Notes under the pieces: generated by a model
The model's input: only the letters and a program-made list of their open reading frames with translations
The model's database searches: none
Told to the model about the DNA's origin: nothing
Position numbers and translations under genes: made by a program
Shown here: piece after piece, positions 1-6,550 of the stretch
Layout of the letters: the number at the start of each line of letters is the position of its first letter
Position numbering within the stretch: position 1 is the stretch's first letter
Assembly: GCA_036771375.1 (NCBI GenBank)
Contig: DAIPHL010000116.1
Coordinates: forward strand, 1-7,247
Reading direction: 5' to 3'
Source: DAIPHL01 sp036771375
GTDB lineage: Bacteria; Synergistota; Synergistia; Synergistales; Synergistaceae
DNA: 7,247 nt

Positions 1-128
1 GGTCGGCGCATATCGATGGAACTCATGTGCGATTTTACCCCGACCCCGAGATCGGTCAGCATCGTGACCAGTTCGGGGCTGCTCTTTCCTAAAAGTTTTG
101 CAAGCTCGTATACTCTTATCTTACTCAT
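1..128 (-). CDS. infB: Translation initiation factor IF-2, N-terminal fragment (runs off left edge)
   Basis: Only the first 42 codons lie in the window. The protein begins MSKIRVYELAKLLGKSS and continues with a helical stretch (PELVTMLTDLGVGVKSHMSS) typical of the IF2_N domain of bacterial IF-2. IF-2 is the GTPase that places initiator fMet-tRNA on the 30S subunit and promotes subunit joining; its GTPase domain would lie beyond the left edge. The ATG (126-128) is immediately next to the TAG stop of the L7Ae-family gene. A G-rich ribosome-binding stretch (AGGGGGG, about ten bases upstream) lies inside that gene, so translation is probably coupled. Position as last visible gene of a rimP-nusA-ylxR-L7Ae operon is the usual one for infB and supports the call. 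Confidence 0.9.
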   Translation of the reverse strand, partial: MSKIRVYELAKLLGKSSPELVTMLTDLGVGVKSHMSSIDMRR

Positions 129-473
129 CTAGGCAACGCCCCCCTGCTTAAAAAGTTCGATCAATTTTTTTGCAAATCCACCCTCTGCATCGAGGGCTGC
201 AATCTGTGCACCTCCGACGCCCAACGCGCCGCCGAGCTCCTCCCGCGTCACCCCGTTCAGCGTGAAGCAGACGCTCCCGCTTCCGCGGGCAGCCGCCTTT
301 CGCATGACCGCCTTCGAACAGTCGCTCGAAACGACGATCACGAGCGTCCCGCGATGGGCTCCCAGGACTCTGTCCTGCCCCACCAGGACCTGGCCGGCCC
401 TTCTGGCAAGGCCGAGAAGGGACAGCACGTTCTCCCGATTCCTTTCATTCGTCGAACCAATCGTCTTGTTCAA
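129..473 (-). CDS. L7Ae/L30e/Gadd45-family RNA-binding protein (YlxQ-like)
   Basis: A 114-residue protein of the small L7Ae/L30e family that sits between ylxR and infB in many Firmicutes and Synergistota. The core starts at about residue 16 (VLSLLGLARRAGQVLVGQD), the usual opening of YlxQ-type proteins, followed by the alternating strand/helix pattern of the fold (LVIVVSSDCSKAVMRKAA). Relatives bind kink-turn RNA; the exact role of this paralogue is not settled. No ATG is in frame at the front. I chose TTG (471-473) because GGAGG lies nine bases upstream, which makes the gene overlap the end of ylxR by 29 bases. A GTG at codon 16 would be the alternative and would cost the N-terminal tail. 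The C-terminus ends directly at infB. Confidence 0.85.
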   Translation of the reverse strand: MNKTIGSTNERNRENVLSLLGLARRAGQVLVGQDRVLGAHRGTLVIVVSSDCSKAVMRKAAARGSGSVCFTLNGVTREELGGALGVGGAQIAALDAEGGFAKKLIELFKQGGVA

Positions 474-735
474 CGCAAATTTCCTCCAGCTGCCTGTATA
501 AAGCCTGGGGAATCGGCATTTTGAGAGCCCGTGAAAGGGCGTTTTTTTTCATCGCCTGCCGGAGACACTCCGCTCTTCCGCAGAGATAGGCGCCCCGTCC
601 GGGGGCCTTGCCGGTGGGATCGAAGTGCGGTGTTCCGTCGGGAGAACGGACCACCCGAACAAGCGCTCTTTTGGGCTGTTCCGTTCCGCAGCCGATACAT
701 CGCCTGGGACGCTTTCGGGGAAACTCCCCCGTCAC
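445..735 (-). CDS. rnpM: YlxR/RnpM family protein (RNase P RNA-binding modulator)
   Basis: A 96-residue protein, normal length for the DUF448/YlxR family. The family signature is clear: RRCIGCG near residues 11-17, a basic middle, and GRGAYLC at 46-52. Four cysteines (13, 16, 52, 57) sit in the pattern often seen in this family. YlxR of Bacillus subtilis has been reported to bind RNase P RNA and modulate its activity, hence the name RnpM; here that is by homology only. The GTG start (733-735) overlaps the nusA stop as GTGA, a sign of translational coupling. The frame is open further upstream into nusA, but that part has no YlxR features. The 3' end overlaps the next gene by 29 bases. An A8 tract at 542-549 (minus strand) encodes part of MKKNAL. 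Confidence 0.9.
   Translation of the reverse strand: MTGEFPRKRPRRCIGCGTEQPKRALVRVVRSPDGTPHFDPTGKAPGRGAYLCGRAECLRQAMKKNALSRALKMPIPQALYRQLEEICVEQDDWFDE
483..487 (-). promoter_or_regulatory. Ribosome binding site for the L7Ae-family gene (decides the TTG start)
   Basis: GGAGG on the minus strand, nine bases before the TTG at 473, inside the last codons of ylxR. It is the only strong Shine-Dalgarno match near the start of this gene and is the reason for preferring the TTG over the downstream GTG at codon 16. Confidence 0.65.
542..549 (-). repeat. A8 homopolymer tract inside ylxR
   Basis: Eight consecutive A residues on the coding strand, spanning the two Lys codons and the Asn codon of MKKNAL. 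Such a tract is prone to RNA polymerase or replication slippage. By direct translation, losing one A puts the reading frame into that of the L7Ae-family gene with no stop before its TTG. Biological use is not shown. Confidence 0.6.
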
Positions 736-1865
736 TTTTCCGGAAGATCCGCCCACAGTGTATCCCCGGTGCTCTTTATGATATCTTCGAACAGATCCTG
801 CATCGTGGGCAGCCTCTCCGGCTCGATCACCTTGATGTCGATCTTGCATCCGGTCAGCCGGGCGGCGAGGCGAACGTTCTGTCCCGCCTTGCCGATCGCG
901 AGGGAGAGTTGATCCTGTCGAACGAATACCTTGAGTGACTTCTCCTGTTCCAGGACCGGCTCGATCTTGGCGACCTTCGCCGGCGAAAGTGCGTTGCGCA
1001 CGAACTGCATCGGATCGTTGCTCCAGATGATGACGTCGACTCTCTCTCCGCCCAACTCCTCGCTGATCGATTTGATCCTGGCCCCTGCGTTGCCCACGCA
1101 GGCTCCCACCGGATCCACGTTCATGTCGAGGGATGCCACGGCCACCTTGGCTCTGGTTCCCGCCTCTCGAACGATGGAACGGATGGCCACCGTGCCCTCG
1201 CTGATCTCCGGGATCTCCAGTTCCAACAAGCGCTTGAGGAGGCTGGGGTGCGTCCTGGAGACGACGATACGCGGTCCCCGGGTGGTTTTTCGCACGTCCA
1301 GCAGAAGGAACTTCTTGCGCTCTCCCGGGTTGTACGATTCCCCCGTGATGCGCTCCTCCCTGGGCAGGAGGGCGTCCGTTCTGTCGTTGACCCGTACCAG
1401 GATCTGATCCCCTTCGGCCTTGAAGATCGTACCGACGACCAGGTCTCCCACCTGGTTCGCGAACTCGTCGAAAATAATCTGGCGTTCCGCGTCCTTCAAA
1501 CGCTGGATGATCACCTGTCGCGCGGTCTGTGCCGCAATTCTGCCGAATTTCTCCGGCAGAATCTCCACGTCCACATAGACGACGTCTCCGATCTCCAGCT
1601 CCTTATAGCCCATCTTCGCGGCATGTTCCAGCGTCCACTCGGAATCGGGCTTCTCGACCTCATCGACGATATGGTAGCACTCCGACAGAGACAGCCCGCC
1701 GTCCTCCGTGTCGATATGCACCTTGACGTCCTGGTTTCCGCTTTTATATTTTTTGTACGCGGAGACCATCGCGGCCTCCAGACTCGACATGATGATCTCG
1801 GCGGGGAGCCCTTTTTCAAGCTCTATCTGTTTGAGTGCCTTTATGAAATCCTTACCAAGTTGCAT
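732..1865 (-). CDS. nusA: Transcription termination/antitermination factor NusA
   Basis: A 377-residue NusA. Order of parts: N-terminal RNA-polymerase-binding domain (about 1-130, with the conserved FGRIAAQTARQVIIQRLKDA at 107-126), S1 RNA-binding domain (about 138-203), first KH domain (about 230-285, with VGNAGARIKSI), and second KH domain (about 305-350, with LAIGKAGQNVRLAARLTG). It lacks the C-terminal acidic repeats of the E. coli protein, as is normal outside gamma-proteobacteria. NusA binds elongating RNA polymerase and affects pausing, intrinsic termination and antitermination. The ATG at 1863-1865 is preceded by G-rich ribosome-binding matches (AAGGAG and GGGGG). The same frame stays open upstream to 1997 inside the end of rimP, but that extension is not NusA-like. 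The TGA stop overlaps the ylxR start. Confidence 0.97.
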   Translation of the reverse strand: MQLGKDFIKALKQIELEKGLPAEIIMSSLEAAMVSAYKKYKSGNQDVKVHIDTEDGGLSLSECYHIVDEVEKPDSEWTLEHAAKMGYKELEIGDVVYVDVEILPEKFGRIAAQTARQVIIQRLKDAERQIIFDEFANQVGDLVVGTIFKAEGDQILVRVNDRTDALLPREERITGESYNPGERKKFLLLDVRKTTRGPRIVVSRTHPSLLKRLLELEIPEISEGTVAIRSIVREAGTRAKVAVASLDMNVDPVGACVGNAGARIKSISEELGGERVDVIIWSNDPMQFVRNALSPAKVAKIEPVLEQEKSLKVFVRQDQLSLAIGKAGQNVRLAARLTGCKIDIKVIEPERLPTMQDLFEDIIKSTGDTLWADLPEK

Positions 1866-1908
1866 CACTTTTCCCCCTACTCCTTCGGAAGATCGACTCG
1901 ACAGTCCC

Positions 1909-2418
1909 TTATCTTTTGGACTTCTTCTTTTTCCCTCCACCGCCTTTTTTTTCGCCCTTCTCCTCGACGTACAAAAGGTTGGCTCGCAGGATACCACAGA
2001 GATCGAGCGTCACGGGGCCGCTTTCCGTCTCCACCAGGATCTCTCCGTTTTTTTCACATGACGCCAGCCTGCCGACAACGTTTTTTTTCGCCTTCGTCCT
2101 GATGGAGACGTGTTTGCCGATGAAACGGGCATAGTGCTCGGCGGTGAAAAGAGGACGCTCCACACCGGGCGAACTGACCTCCAGAAAGTACTTGCCGGCA
2201 AGACAGGGCTCGCCCTTTTCCTCGCAAGCATCCAGATACCCGGTGATCTCGCGTGAAACGGCTTCGCAATCCTCGTGCCCGATTCCGTCCGCCGAATCGA
2301 TATAGATCCTCACGACGGAAGCGGATCGGCCGTCGCAGAGTTCCACCCCGACACACTCGAATCCCCTGGATTCGACGATGTTGCGCAACACGAGCTTCCA
2401 CTCGTTCCTCTCGGACAT
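1909..2418 (-). CDS. rimP: Ribosome maturation factor RimP
   Basis: A 169-residue RimP, needed for maturation of the 30S subunit. The family hallmark LEVSSPGVERPL is at 79-90, with the N-terminal alpha/beta domain before it (VRIYIDSADGIGHEDCEAVSREI at about 36-58, described in two parts) and the SH3-like C-terminal domain after it (about 95-152). The protein ends in a lysine/glycine-rich tail from about 152 (EKKGGGGKKKKSKR), longer and more basic than the core family needs. The ATG at 2416-2418 has GGAGTGG seven bases upstream. It is the first gene of the operon and ends 43 bases before nusA. Two A8 tracts lie in the gene: 2081-2088, and 1945-1952 in the tail. Confidence 0.95.
   Translation of the reverse strand: MSERNEWKLVLRNIVESRGFECVGVELCDGRSASVVRIYIDSADGIGHEDCEAVSREITGYLDACEEKGEPCLAGKYFLEVSSPGVERPLFTAEHYARFIGKHVSIRTKAKKNVVGRLASCEKNGEILVETESGPVTLDLCGILRANLLYVEEKGEKKGGGGKKKKSKR
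1945..1952 (-). repeat. A8 homopolymer tract in the lysine tail of rimP
   Basis: Eight consecutive A residues on the coding strand encode part of GEKKGG near the end of RimP. Removing one A gives a frame that reads KKAVEGKRRS and continues without a stop into the NusA ATG at 1865. A second A8 tract at 2081-2088 in the same gene would instead lead to an early stop at about 2010. Confidence 0.6.
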
Positions 2419-2425
2419 ACCTCAA

Positions 2426-2482
2426 CCACTCCACGGCGCGAGGCGATCCATAAAAGACGAAGAGTGGGGAAACCCACTCTTC
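2426..2482 (-). promoter_or_regulatory. rimP leader hairpin and competing Shine-Dalgarno pairing
   Basis: Bases 2459-2482 form a perfect 10-bp inverted repeat; on the minus strand it reads GAAGAGTGGG, loop TTTC, CCCACTCTTC. It is followed on that strand by GTCTTTTATGG, a short, broken U-run, so it may act as a weak intrinsic terminator or attenuator in the rimP-nusA-infB leader, or end transcripts arriving from the EamA gene. Its downstream arm contains CCACTC, which could also pair with GAGTGG inside the rimP ribosome-binding site (2426-2432). The two pairings exclude each other. Regulation is inferred; the repeat itself is certain. Confidence 0.55.
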
Positions 2483-2511
2483 TACCCTCCGCGCACATCC
2501 AGAATGACAGT

Positions 2512-2540
2512 ATTATACCACTGGATCGATAAAAAAACAA
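2512..2540 (-). promoter_or_regulatory. Predicted sigma-70-type promoter of the rimP-nusA-infB operon
   Basis: On the minus strand: -35 TTGTTT (2535-2540), a 17-base spacer, and a perfect -10 TATAAT (2512-2517). Predicted transcription start is about 2505, giving a leader of roughly 87 bases before the rimP ATG. It is the best promoter match in this intergenic stretch and is correctly placed for the operon. Confidence 0.75.
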
Positions 2541-2655
2541 CGAGTTCAATATACTTCTCGTCGATCGCCGATGTCCATATCCCGCCCGGACGCACCAGGG
2601 ACCGGAGGGAGTCGCTCCATCCAACAGGCGCTTTAAGAGATTTTTTCAAAGGAGA

Positions 2656-3528
2656 TCAGGTCGAGGCCGTCTTCTCTTTCGACGAACACGCGGTGGAATA
2701 AAGCGCGGTCCCCAGAATGACGACTCCGCCGATGACCTCGCGCAGCGAAGGCACTTCCCCGAGCAGAAGGGCCGCAAAGAGAATTCCGTACACCGTCTCG
2801 AGGCTCGCGATGATCCCGGCGGTCTGCGCGCGCACCGTCTTCATGCCGCCGATGAAAAGAGAGTGTGCGAGTCCCGTGAAGACGACGCCGAGGAGGATGA
2901 CGAGCCCCCAATCGGCGCCCGTCATCGTCGGACGATGAAACAGAAGCATCGGCAGCAGAACCAAGGAAGCCACTCCTTGTTCGTAAAAGGCGATGACGCT
3001 GCCTTGATAGCGTGAGGCGAGCTTTCTGTTCAGAAGCGACATCACGGCGAACGTCACGCAACCGAACATTCCCCAGAGCGTACCGACCGTGAGGTTGTTG
3101 TCGAGGTCGAACGAGGGAACGATCAGCAGGACGCCGGCGAACATCGCCAGGGCACAGAGGAGATCGATCTTCTTCAACCTCTCCTGAAACATCGCGGGTT
3201 CGAGAAACGTCACGAAGATCGGATACGCGGAAAAGGTCAGAAGCGCGATCGCGACAGTGGAGACCTGGACCGATTTGTAGAACGCCGTCCAATGAACGGC
3301 CAAAAGAACACCCATCGCGACGACGATCGCGTAATCCCCAAAGGAGCGGAGTCTTGCGTCCTCGCGACGGAGAGCCAGAAATAGACCGATCGAAAGGCTG
3401 GCGAAAAACACCCTGCCCAAAACGATATATTGGGCCGGGATATGCAGGAACTTCCCAAACAACCCCGTCAGGCCGAAGAGAAGAACCGCAATATGGATTT
3501 CGATCAGGCGTTTCGTCCGCACATCCAT
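2656..3528 (-). CDS. EamA/DMT-superfamily permease
   Basis: A 290-residue membrane protein with about ten hydrophobic helices arranged as two EamA repeats (roughly residues 10-140 and 147-285), the normal size for the drug/metabolite transporter superfamily. Typical features are FGKFLHIPAQYIVLGRVFFA near the front, LLTFSAYPIFVTFLEP at about 97-112, and the second-repeat motif ASLETVYGILFAALLLGEVP near 240-260. Members export or import amino acids, metabolites or drugs across the inner membrane; the substrate cannot be predicted here. The ATG (3526-3528) has a G-rich ribosome-binding stretch (GGGGGAG) about 13 bases upstream. It starts 52 bases after the dctM stop with no terminator visible, so it may be the last gene of the TRAP transcript. 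Its base composition is closer to that of the nusA operon than to the TRAP genes. Confidence 0.88.
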   Translation of the reverse strand: MDVRTKRLIEIHIAVLLFGLTGLFGKFLHIPAQYIVLGRVFFASLSIGLFLALRREDARLRSFGDYAIVVAMGVLLAVHWTAFYKSVQVSTVAIALLTFSAYPIFVTFLEPAMFQERLKKIDLLCALAMFAGVLLIVPSFDLDNNLTVGTLWGMFGCVTFAVMSLLNRKLASRYQGSVIAFYEQGVASLVLLPMLLFHRPTMTGADWGLVILLGVVFTGLAHSLFIGGMKTVRAQTAGIIASLETVYGILFAALLLGEVPSLREVIGGVVILGTALYSTACSSKEKTAST

Positions 3529-3580
3529 CTTTTTCGCAAAGCTCCCCCTCTATCCCAACATTACGGATTGCAACAACTTT

Positions 3581-4885
3581 TCACATCCTGCTCAAGATAA
3601 AGTTGGGAAGCCAAAGCGCGAGACCGGGGAAGTACGTTACCGCAACCAAGGTCGGCAGCCATGCAAACAAGATCAGTTTAAAGGTTGTGGGAAGCATGTC
3701 GATCACATCGGTCTTCAGAACTCCTGAGCCAAAATAAAGACAGGGCGCCGTAGGGGGAGAGAGGAGACCGATCCCAATGTTCACTCCCATGATCGCGGCA
3801 AAGTGTATCGGGTCCACCCCGTACTCCTGCAGAATCGGAATGAATATTGGTGAACATAGGAGTATGGCACTGGTATCATCCATGATCATCCCGATGATCA
3901 AAAGGATGATGTTGGTCCCAAACAAAATGACGTTTTTATTCGTGGAAAAGCTCTTCAATGATTCCGTAATGATCCCGGGCAAATCCTCCATGATATAGAT
4001 CCTGCTCAGCATCATGATACAGAATATCATCACCATGATCACCCCGGTGGTCGACGCCGTCTCGATAAGCGTTTCGCATAAATCCTTTACCGTCAGTTTT
4101 TTATAGATGAAAAAACCCACCGGAATCGAATAGATGACCGCCACAGCCGCAGCTTCCGTAGGGGTAAAAAATCCTCCATATATCCCTCCCAACACGATCA
4201 CCGGCATGGCGAGAGCCGGAAGGGCGGCGACCGTCCGCCTGCTCGACATCTGTATAAATTCGTTCCAGTTCATGCGCTCCCTTGTTTTGATGTTCGAATT
4301 CCTACGCAGAATAAAGAAGCTCGTTACCGACAACAGCACCATCAACATAATTCCGGGTCCCACCGTCGCAAGAAAACAAGCGAGTAAAGACTGCCGGCCG
4401 GACCACGAATAGAGGATCATGTGGGCGCTGGGAGGGATCAAGAGTCCCAGTGGAGCGGCACAGGTGATCAAAGCGGCGGTGAATCCTCTGTCGTATCCTG
4501 CCTCGTCGAACCGCGGTTTCATAATCGAGCCGATGCAGGAAAGAGTCGCCAAACTACTGCCCGCGATAGATCCGAATGCCCCGGAAGCCACAACGGCCAC
4601 AACGGCAAGTCCACATTTTATCCTTCCTACAAAAATGTCCACGAATTCAACCAGACATTTTCCGATACCGCTTCTATTCATCAAAAGCCCGACGGCGATG
4701 AAAAGAGGAACACATATCAGGATAAGAGAATTCACGATACTATACCCGTAGGTGAGTAAAAAACTGCTCTTGTATCCGAGTGAAACCACTAAAAAAAGGG
4801 TAGCCGCTAAAAATGCGTATTGTATATACATTCCCAACAACAGGCCGAAAATGATTATCAAAATAGCGATCAAGATAGCCATCAT
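3581..4885 (-). CDS. dctM: TRAP transporter large membrane subunit (DctM family)
   Basis: A 434-residue, highly hydrophobic protein with about 11-12 helices, normal length for the DctM subunit that forms the sodium-driven translocation channel of TRAP transporters. Family motifs seen: GAFGSIAGSSLATLSCIGS at about 102-120, GGIYGGFFTPTEAAAVAVIY at 233-252, GMIMDDTSAILLCSPIFIPI at about 332-351, and NIGIGLLSPPTAPCLYFGS at about 369-387. The last reads LSPPTAP where LTPPvG is the commoner form. The start is an ATGATG pair; the first ATG (4883-4885) overlaps the dctQ stop as ATGA and has AAGGGGA shortly upstream, indicating coupled translation with its partner subunit. The substrate is set by the DctP protein and is unknown. 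Confidence 0.95.
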   Translation of the reverse strand: MMAILIAILIIIFGLLLGMYIQYAFLAATLFLVVSLGYKSSFLLTYGYSIVNSLILICVPLFIAVGLLMNRSGIGKCLVEFVDIFVGRIKCGLAVVAVVASGAFGSIAGSSLATLSCIGSIMKPRFDEAGYDRGFTAALITCAAPLGLLIPPSAHMILYSWSGRQSLLACFLATVGPGIMLMVLLSVTSFFILRRNSNIKTRERMNWNEFIQMSSRRTVAALPALAMPVIVLGGIYGGFFTPTEAAAVAVIYSIPVGFFIYKKLTVKDLCETLIETASTTGVIMVMIFCIMMLSRIYIMEDLPGIITESLKSFSTNKNVILFGTNIILLIIGMIMDDTSAILLCSPIFIPILQEYGVDPIHFAAIMGVNIGIGLLSPPTAPCLYFGSGVLKTDVIDMLPTTFKLILFAWLPTLVAVTYFPGLALWLPNFILSRM

Positions 4886-5412
4886 CTATTCCCCTTCAGT
4901 ACATTCATGTATGAGCATAAATCCCTCAAGGTATAAACAGACAGATAAAACGTCATAAGAGTAAAACCGACAAGAATGGACATCTGGGGGATCAAAAACG
5001 GAATGCCCCAGGAAGAAGTCACGGGCCACGTTTCAATGGAGCGAAGAATCATGCTGAGAGCAAAAACATTGAAAACGATATTGACGATCGTCTGACAAAC
5101 TCCGGCAAGAACTTTCATCAGAAACTGAACGCGTATACTGAAAAGTCTTGCGAGGATATCGGCTTTTACGTGGCTGCCCTCATACATGGCATACGAGGCG
5201 CCAATGAAATACATCCAGAAAGAATCGACAAGGACAATTTCGTCGTAACCAAATACATCGGCGTTCAAACCGTAACGAGCAAAGACAACAATGCCCAGAA
5301 TGGACAGCATGATGATCGAAGTCCACAACATAATGAAACGTTGAGCTTTGATTAACAGGAACCAAAGCTTGGAATTGACGACCGTTTCGACAGATTTTTC
5401 CAACCTGTTCAC
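4882..5412 (-). CDS. dctQ: TRAP transporter small membrane subunit (DctQ family)
   Basis: A 176-residue protein with four hydrophobic helices (about residues 26-47, 62-81, 99-122 and 142-163). The segment RYGLNADVFGYDE followed by FWMYFIGASYAMYEGSHVKAD matches the DctQ pattern of an Arg before helix two and a Gly-His-Val-x-x-Asp element after it. DctQ pairs with DctM to form the membrane part of the transporter. No ATG suits the start. I chose GTG (5410-5412) because AGGGGAG lies 11 bases upstream and this start gives normal family length. The frame stays open to a GTG at 5472, but that start would lie just beside a strong mRNA hairpin, has no ribosome-binding site, and adds a non-homologous tail. 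Confidence 0.88.
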   Translation of the reverse strand: MNRLEKSVETVVNSKLWFLLIKAQRFIMLWTSIIMLSILGIVVFARYGLNADVFGYDEIVLVDSFWMYFIGASYAMYEGSHVKADILARLFSIRVQFLMKVLAGVCQTIVNIVFNVFALSMILRSIETWPVTSSWGIPFLIPQMSILVGFTLMTFYLSVYTLRDLCSYMNVLKGNR

Positions 5413-5423
5413 GGTTTGTATCA

Positions 5424-5430
5424 CTCCCCT
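5424..5430 (-). promoter_or_regulatory. Ribosome binding site favouring the GTG start of dctQ
   Basis: AGGGGAG on the minus strand, 11 bases before the GTG at 5412. The spacing is slightly long but it is the only good match near the front of dctQ, and it lies just after the intercistronic hairpin. Confidence 0.5.
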
Positions 5431-5442
5431 CACGGTTCCGTA

Positions 5443-5469
5443 TGCCAAAGCCCGCCACGGGCTTCGGCA
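5443..5469 (-). promoter_or_regulatory. dctP-dctQ intercistronic mRNA stem-loop
   Basis: On the minus strand a 12-bp stem (first arm TGCCGAAGCCCG, loop TGG) forms, including one G-U pair. On the plus strand the same position is an A-C mismatch, so the uninterrupted helix exists only in the mRNA sense. It begins 28 bases after the dctP stop and has no U-run, so it is unlikely to be a full terminator. Stem-loops between a binding-protein gene and its permease genes, as between malE and malF of E. coli, protect the upstream message and give excess binding protein. The same role is inferred here. Confidence 0.75.
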
Positions 5470-5497
5470 CACGGAATCTTTACGTTATACAAAAAGT

Positions 5498-6550
5498 TTA
5501 TTTACCGTTCGGTTTGCTTGTTTCGACGACAAACTGGTCAAGACGGTCAAGGAAGTCCTTTCCGAAGATCTTGTGGTATTTGGGCCATACCGTTTTCCTA
5601 AGGTGTGCACCAAGCTCGATATAGTATTTGTCGGGATACTCCGCCACCTCTATTCCCGCTTTTTTGAGCAGCGCCGCATACTCTCTGTCTTTTTTATCCA
5701 TTAAATCAAGTGTTTTCAGGGAATGTTCGTGAAAGGTATCTCTTACGATTTTCTGCTGTTCTTTTGTAAACGATTTCCAAAGATCCTTGTTGACGATTAC
5801 CCACATCGGGGGACAGACCGTTCTGTTATAGTCCACATGTTTGACGATGTCCTTACCAAGGAGATAGGTATTCTCAAGAGGCTGACCGGATGCTCCGTCG
5901 ACCTGGCCTGTCTGCATCGCGTTCCAGAGTTCGGAGACATCCATTGTAACGGTCTGATATCCCATGGCTACGTAGGTATCCCTGTAGAGGGGCATTGCAG
6001 GAACCCGGATACTTCTTTTCTTGTTTTCGAAGCCGGTTAATTTTTCAGGACGTTTCCCCTTCGCGAAAATCAGACAAGCATATGACTCAGGCCATGGGCC
6101 AAGACTCACGAGACCAAGTTCGCCGAGAATCGATTCGATTTTTTGGGTAAAGAGCGACTCCGCGGAAAAACAAACTTTTGCGAGTTGCCGATAACCAAGT
6201 GGTGCATAACAAGGAAGATTCAGCAGGTCCAGCCTCGGATCCCAACGTTTTGTAAGCCATGTCGCCGAGAAGTCGATTGTTCCCTGCCTTACTTCTTCCA
6301 CAGACTCCTCGTAGCCGCCAAGTTGTCCACCGGGAAAGACTTTTATATTCACTTTTCCATTTGTCATTTTTCTGATCTGCGCCACGGCATCGATGAGTCC
6401 CTGTGTTTTGAAGCTGTCGGCAGGATCGGGGGCATACATTTTCAGCGTTTTCGCGCTGGCGACAGCAGGAAGGCAGACAATGAGAACAAAGAGAAAGATC
6501 GCCGACAAAATTTTGTTCCCAGCATTTTTGTGTGTAAAACCCACTCTCAT
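5498..6550 (-). CDS. dctP: TRAP transporter periplasmic substrate-binding protein (DctP family)
   Basis: A 350-residue secreted protein. A signal peptide is clear: a basic front (residues 1-13), a hydrophobic core (ILSAIFLFVLIVCLP, 14-28), and an ASA-K cleavage site near 33/34. The mature part shows DctP-family elements: FPGGQLGG at about 72-79, SIRVP at 180-184 where Arg182 fits the conserved arginine that binds the substrate carboxylate, then DVSELWNAMQTGQVDGASG (204-222). It catches the solute and delivers it to DctQ-DctM; the solute is probably an organic acid but cannot be named. The ATG at 6548-6550 has AAGGAG only three bases upstream; GTG at codon 3 would give better spacing, so the exact start is uncertain by two codons. 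It is the first gene of the TRAP operon. Confidence 0.95.
   Translation of the reverse strand: MRVGFTHKNAGNKILSAIFLFVLIVCLPAVASAKTLKMYAPDPADSFKTQGLIDAVAQIRKMTNGKVNIKVFPGGQLGGYEESVEEVRQGTIDFSATWLTKRWDPRLDLLNLPCYAPLGYRQLAKVCFSAESLFTQKIESILGELGLVSLGPWPESYACLIFAKGKRPEKLTGFENKKRSIRVPAMPLYRDTYVAMGYQTVTMDVSELWNAMQTGQVDGASGQPLENTYLLGKDIVKHVDYNRTVCPPMWVIVNKDLWKSFTKEQQKIVRDTFHEHSLKTLDLMDKKDREYAALLKKAGIEVAEYPDKYYIELGAHLRKTVWPKYHKIFGKDFLDRLDQFVVETSKPNGK

Noticed and set aside
736..849. N-terminal extension of YlxR into nusA
   Set aside because: The YlxR family begins close to RRCIGCG; the GTG at 735 overlaps the nusA stop as a coupled start, and the extension is the shifted KH-domain coding sequence.
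531..938. Plus-strand open frames across the nusA operon (for example 531-938, 1248-2102)
   Set aside because: They are antisense shadows of well-identified genes; GC-rich coding DNA often gives long antisense frames.
1866..1997. N-terminal extension of NusA from a GTG at 1997
   Set aside because: It lies inside rimP, is not NusA-like, and the ATG at 1865 starts the normal NusA sequence with ribosome-binding matches nearby.
2081..2088. First A8 tract in rimP as a programmed frameshift site
   Set aside because: Loss of one A leads to a stop at about 2010 in the new frame, giving only a truncated protein, and nothing else marks it as programmed.
2310..2624. Minus-strand open frame of 104 codons overlapping the start of rimP and its promoter
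   Set aside because: It overlaps rimP in another frame and runs through the promoter and leader hairpin; its protein has no recognisable features.
5413..5472. Longer DctQ start at the GTG at 5472
   Set aside because: The start would lie just before a strong stem-loop with no ribosome-binding site, and the added residues are not part of the family.
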